From: Roseateles_B sp051857535
Lineage (GTDB): Bacteria > Pseudomonadota > Gammaproteobacteria > Burkholderiales > Burkholderiaceae_C
Assembly: GCF_051857535.1 (NCBI RefSeq)
Contig: NZ_JBPZGY010000004.1
Coordinates: forward strand, 310,001 to 374,000
DNA: 64,000 nt
Reading direction: 5' to 3'
The notes beneath the pieces were generated by a model. That model ran no database searches, was not told where the DNA came from, and saw only the letters and a program-made list of their open reading frames with translations. The stretch's first letter is position 1. Every line of letters begins with the position of its first letter. This document shows positions 62,434 through 64,000 of this stretch, piece after piece. A program made the position numbers and the translations under genes.

Positions 62434-62931
62434 ATGAAGCAATCCAAACCACTCCCGCCCCCGGCCGACTTCTACAGCGCCGACACCTACCGCAGCCAGG
62501 ACAGCATCGGCTGGCTGATGCACCGCACCAAGCAGTCCATCGTCCATCTGGCGGACAAGCGCCTGTGCCAGCACGGCCTCACTCACGCGCAATGGGCACC
62601 CATGCTCAAGCTGCGCCTGCACGGGCCGCACTCCACCGTGCAGCTCGGCAAGGAGCTGGACATGGATGCCGGCGCCCTGAGCCGCCTGCTGGACCGCCTG
62701 GAAGCCAAGGGCCTGGTGCAGCGCGAGCGCTCCAGCACCGACCGCCGCGTAGTCCAGGTCTCGCTGAGCGAGGAAGGGCAGCGGATGACGGCCGAGCTGC
62801 CTGCCGTGCTGTCCGAGGTCTTCAACGCCCACTTGGCTGGCTTCACCGAGGCCGAGTGGCGCACCCTGATCGAACTGCTGCAACGCCTGGTCGCCAATGG
62901 CGAGGCCTTGCGCGAGGCAAGCAAGGAATGA
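62434..62931 (+). CDS. MarR-family transcriptional regulator
   Basis: A 165-residue winged-helix repressor. The DNA-recognition part is STVQLGKELDMDAGALSRLL with the wing LEAKGLVQRERSSTDRRVV. The start has no Shine-Dalgarno site because the operator occupies that region, so translation may be leaderless or start internally at Met29. It is followed at once by an outer-membrane efflux gene, overlapping by one or so bases or with a 5-bp gap, as in EmrR/FarR-type operons. Ligand: probably a hydrophobic drug or fatty acid. Confidence 0.88.
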   Translation: MKQSKPLPPPADFYSADTYRSQDSIGWLMHRTKQSIVHLADKRLCQHGLTHAQWAPMLKLRLHGPHSTVQLGKELDMDAGALSRLLDRLEAKGLVQRERSSTDRRVVQVSLSEEGQRMTAELPAVLSEVFNAHLAGFTEAEWRTLIELLQRLVANGEALREASKE

Positions 62932-62936
62932 ACCCG

Positions 62937-64000
62937 ATGTACCCACACTCCCGACCTGGCGCGCTGCGCTTGTCCGCATTGCCAGCCTTGATGCTGCTCC
63001 TGGGCCTGATGACGGCCTGCGCTCCGGTGCCGCCGCAGCCGGCCGCGCCGGGGCGTCTGCAGGGCGAGGCCCTGGGCCTCAAGCCCGGCCCGGCTGCGGC
63101 AGGTACCGCCTGGTGGCGCGCTTGGGGCGACGAGCGCCTCAACGCCCTGATGGACAAGGCCCTGCGCGACGCCCCCAGCCTGGCGCTGGCCCGCGCCCGC
63201 ATCGCCAAGGCTGGCGCCGCGGTGGACAACGCCGCTGCCGCCGACAAGCCGGTGACGGGCGTGGGGCTGGACATCGAGCGCCAGCGCTTCAGCGAGCACG
63301 GCATGTACCCGCCGCCTCTGGCCGGCAGCGTCCAGAACACCGCGACCCTGCAGGCCGGCATCAGCTATGACTGGGACTTCTTCGGCCGCCATCAGGCCGC
63401 CTTGCAGGCCAGCCTGGGGCAGCAGCGCGCCTGGCAGGCCGAGGCCGAGGCCGCCCGGCTGAACATCGCCAGCGCCGTGCTGCGTGCCTGGCTGGGCCTG
63501 GCTCGCAGCGTGAGCCAGGAGCAGTTGCTGCAGCAGCAGATCGTGCTGCGCCAGCAGGCCCTGGACCTGGTGCGCCAGCGCCGCACCGCCGGCCTGGACA
63601 CCGACATCGAGCTGCGTGGCGCCGAAGCCCCGCTGGCCGATCTGCAGCGCCAGGCCCTGGCCCTGCAGCAGCTGGCCCAGGGCTACCGTGTGCAGTTGGC
63701 GGCCCTGAGTGTGCAGCCCCTGGATGCGCTGGCCGACTGGAAGCCCGCGCTGCCCGCCGAAGTGGCACCGGCCCAGGCACCCAACCTGGACCTGCTGGCC
63801 TCCCGCCCCGATGTGAGTGCCGCCCTGGCCCGCGTGGAGGCGGCCGGCTACGAGATCACCGCGGCCCGTGGCCGCTTCTATCCGGACCTGACGCTCAACG
63901 CCTTCGCCGGCTTCAGCAGCATTGGGCTGGACAAGCTGCTGGAGAGCGGCAGCCACCAGCTGGGCTTCGGGCCCTCGCTGCGCCTGCCCCTGTTTGACAC
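62937..64000 (+). CDS. NodT-family efflux outer-membrane lipoprotein (cut by window edge)
   Basis: About 354 residues are visible and the gene runs off the right edge. The leader ends in a lipobox (GLMTAC), then AWWRAWGDERLNALMDKALR, the usual start of OprM/NodT outer-membrane factors, with long helices and the repeat sign SYDWDFFGRH, PNLDLLASRPDVSAALARVE and RGRFYPDLTLNAFAGFSSIG. ATG 62937 has AAGGA nine bases before it; ATG 62928 overlaps the marR stop. It would form the outer channel of a tripartite pump whose inner parts probably follow. Confidence 0.92.
   Translation, partial: MYPHSRPGALRLSALPALMLLLGLMTACAPVPPQPAAPGRLQGEALGLKPGPAAAGTAWWRAWGDERLNALMDKALRDAPSLALARARIAKAGAAVDNAAAADKPVTGVGLDIERQRFSEHGMYPPPLAGSVQNTATLQAGISYDWDFFGRHQAALQASLGQQRAWQAEAEAARLNIASAVLRAWLGLARSVSQEQLLQQQIVLRQQALDLVRQRRTAGLDTDIELRGAEAPLADLQRQALALQQLAQGYRVQLAALSVQPLDALADWKPALPAEVAPAQAPNLDLLASRPDVSAALARVEAAGYEITAARGRFYPDLTLNAFAGFSSIGLDKLLESGSHQLGFGPSLRLPLFD

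Overview
The window looks like chromosome of a high-GC betaproteobacterium of the order Burkholderiales, probably close to Roseateles, Mitsuaria, Pelomonas or Rubrivivax. The reasons are codon use, the kdsA-eno-ftsB neighbourhood beside pyrG, a DUF3138 porin, DUF4337 and DUF455 proteins, an Entner-Doudoroff edd-eda pair and many GTG starts. The genus is inference; no rRNA or tRNA gene is present to fix it. Most of the window is ordinary housekeeping and catabolic sequence. There is no CRISPR array and no intact insertion sequence or prophage. Both ends cut through genes.

Layout. 1-4.4 kb: the start of an RND-type exporter, a Rossmann dehydrogenase, and a divergent sensor kinase/LuxR-type regulator pair. 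4.8-8.7 kb: a PhoX-like secreted protein, a broken integrase remnant next to dusA, then dusA and ogt. 8.75-13.2 kb: a cell-envelope redox cluster (di-heme peroxidase lipoprotein, porin, FMN-binding protein, ApbE, membrane protein) behind a Fur-like box. 13.2-17.5 kb: rdgC, then a leftward group of PIG-L deacetylase, desuccinylase-like peptidase, small unknown and FrnE-type DsbA protein. 17.5-33 kb: a large polyamine island on the minus strand (aminotransferase, puuB, puuD, puuA, spuC, potFGHI, DUF3138 porin, puuC) with a divergent Lrp-type regulator that is probably its controller.

33-37.3 kb: a 61-residue membrane protein with a hairpin-rich leader, an EamA transporter, a DUF455 protein, a gamma carbonic anhydrase and Hsp33. 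37.4-46.3 kb: a 5'-nucleotidase lipoprotein, a nicotinamide riboside uptake and kinase pair behind ftsB, then eno, DUF1330, kdsA, pyrG and a hydrolase. 46.3-54.5 kb: mutS, a LexA-controlled 47-residue membrane peptide, a pirin, edd-eda, a thioesterase and xthA. 54.8-64 kb: a chemotaxis receptor, DUF4337, folA, thyA, an MscS channel, an ABC exporter, and a marR/outer-membrane-factor efflux operon running off the right end.

The most interesting items are (1) a near-consensus SOS box inside a good sigma70 promoter driving an unrecognised 47-aa single-pass, glycine-rich membrane peptide; (2) an unusually complete polyamine uptake and catabolism island with a DUF3138 porin embedded in it and four helically phased GGATT repeats in front of its divergent regulator; (3) one 20-base element shared, in the same orientation, by the promoters of eno and edd; (4) an integrase fossil at the 5' end of dusA, a known integration target; (5) an apparently iron-controlled flavin/heme envelope module; and (6) a hairpin-rich leader ahead of a tiny membrane protein.
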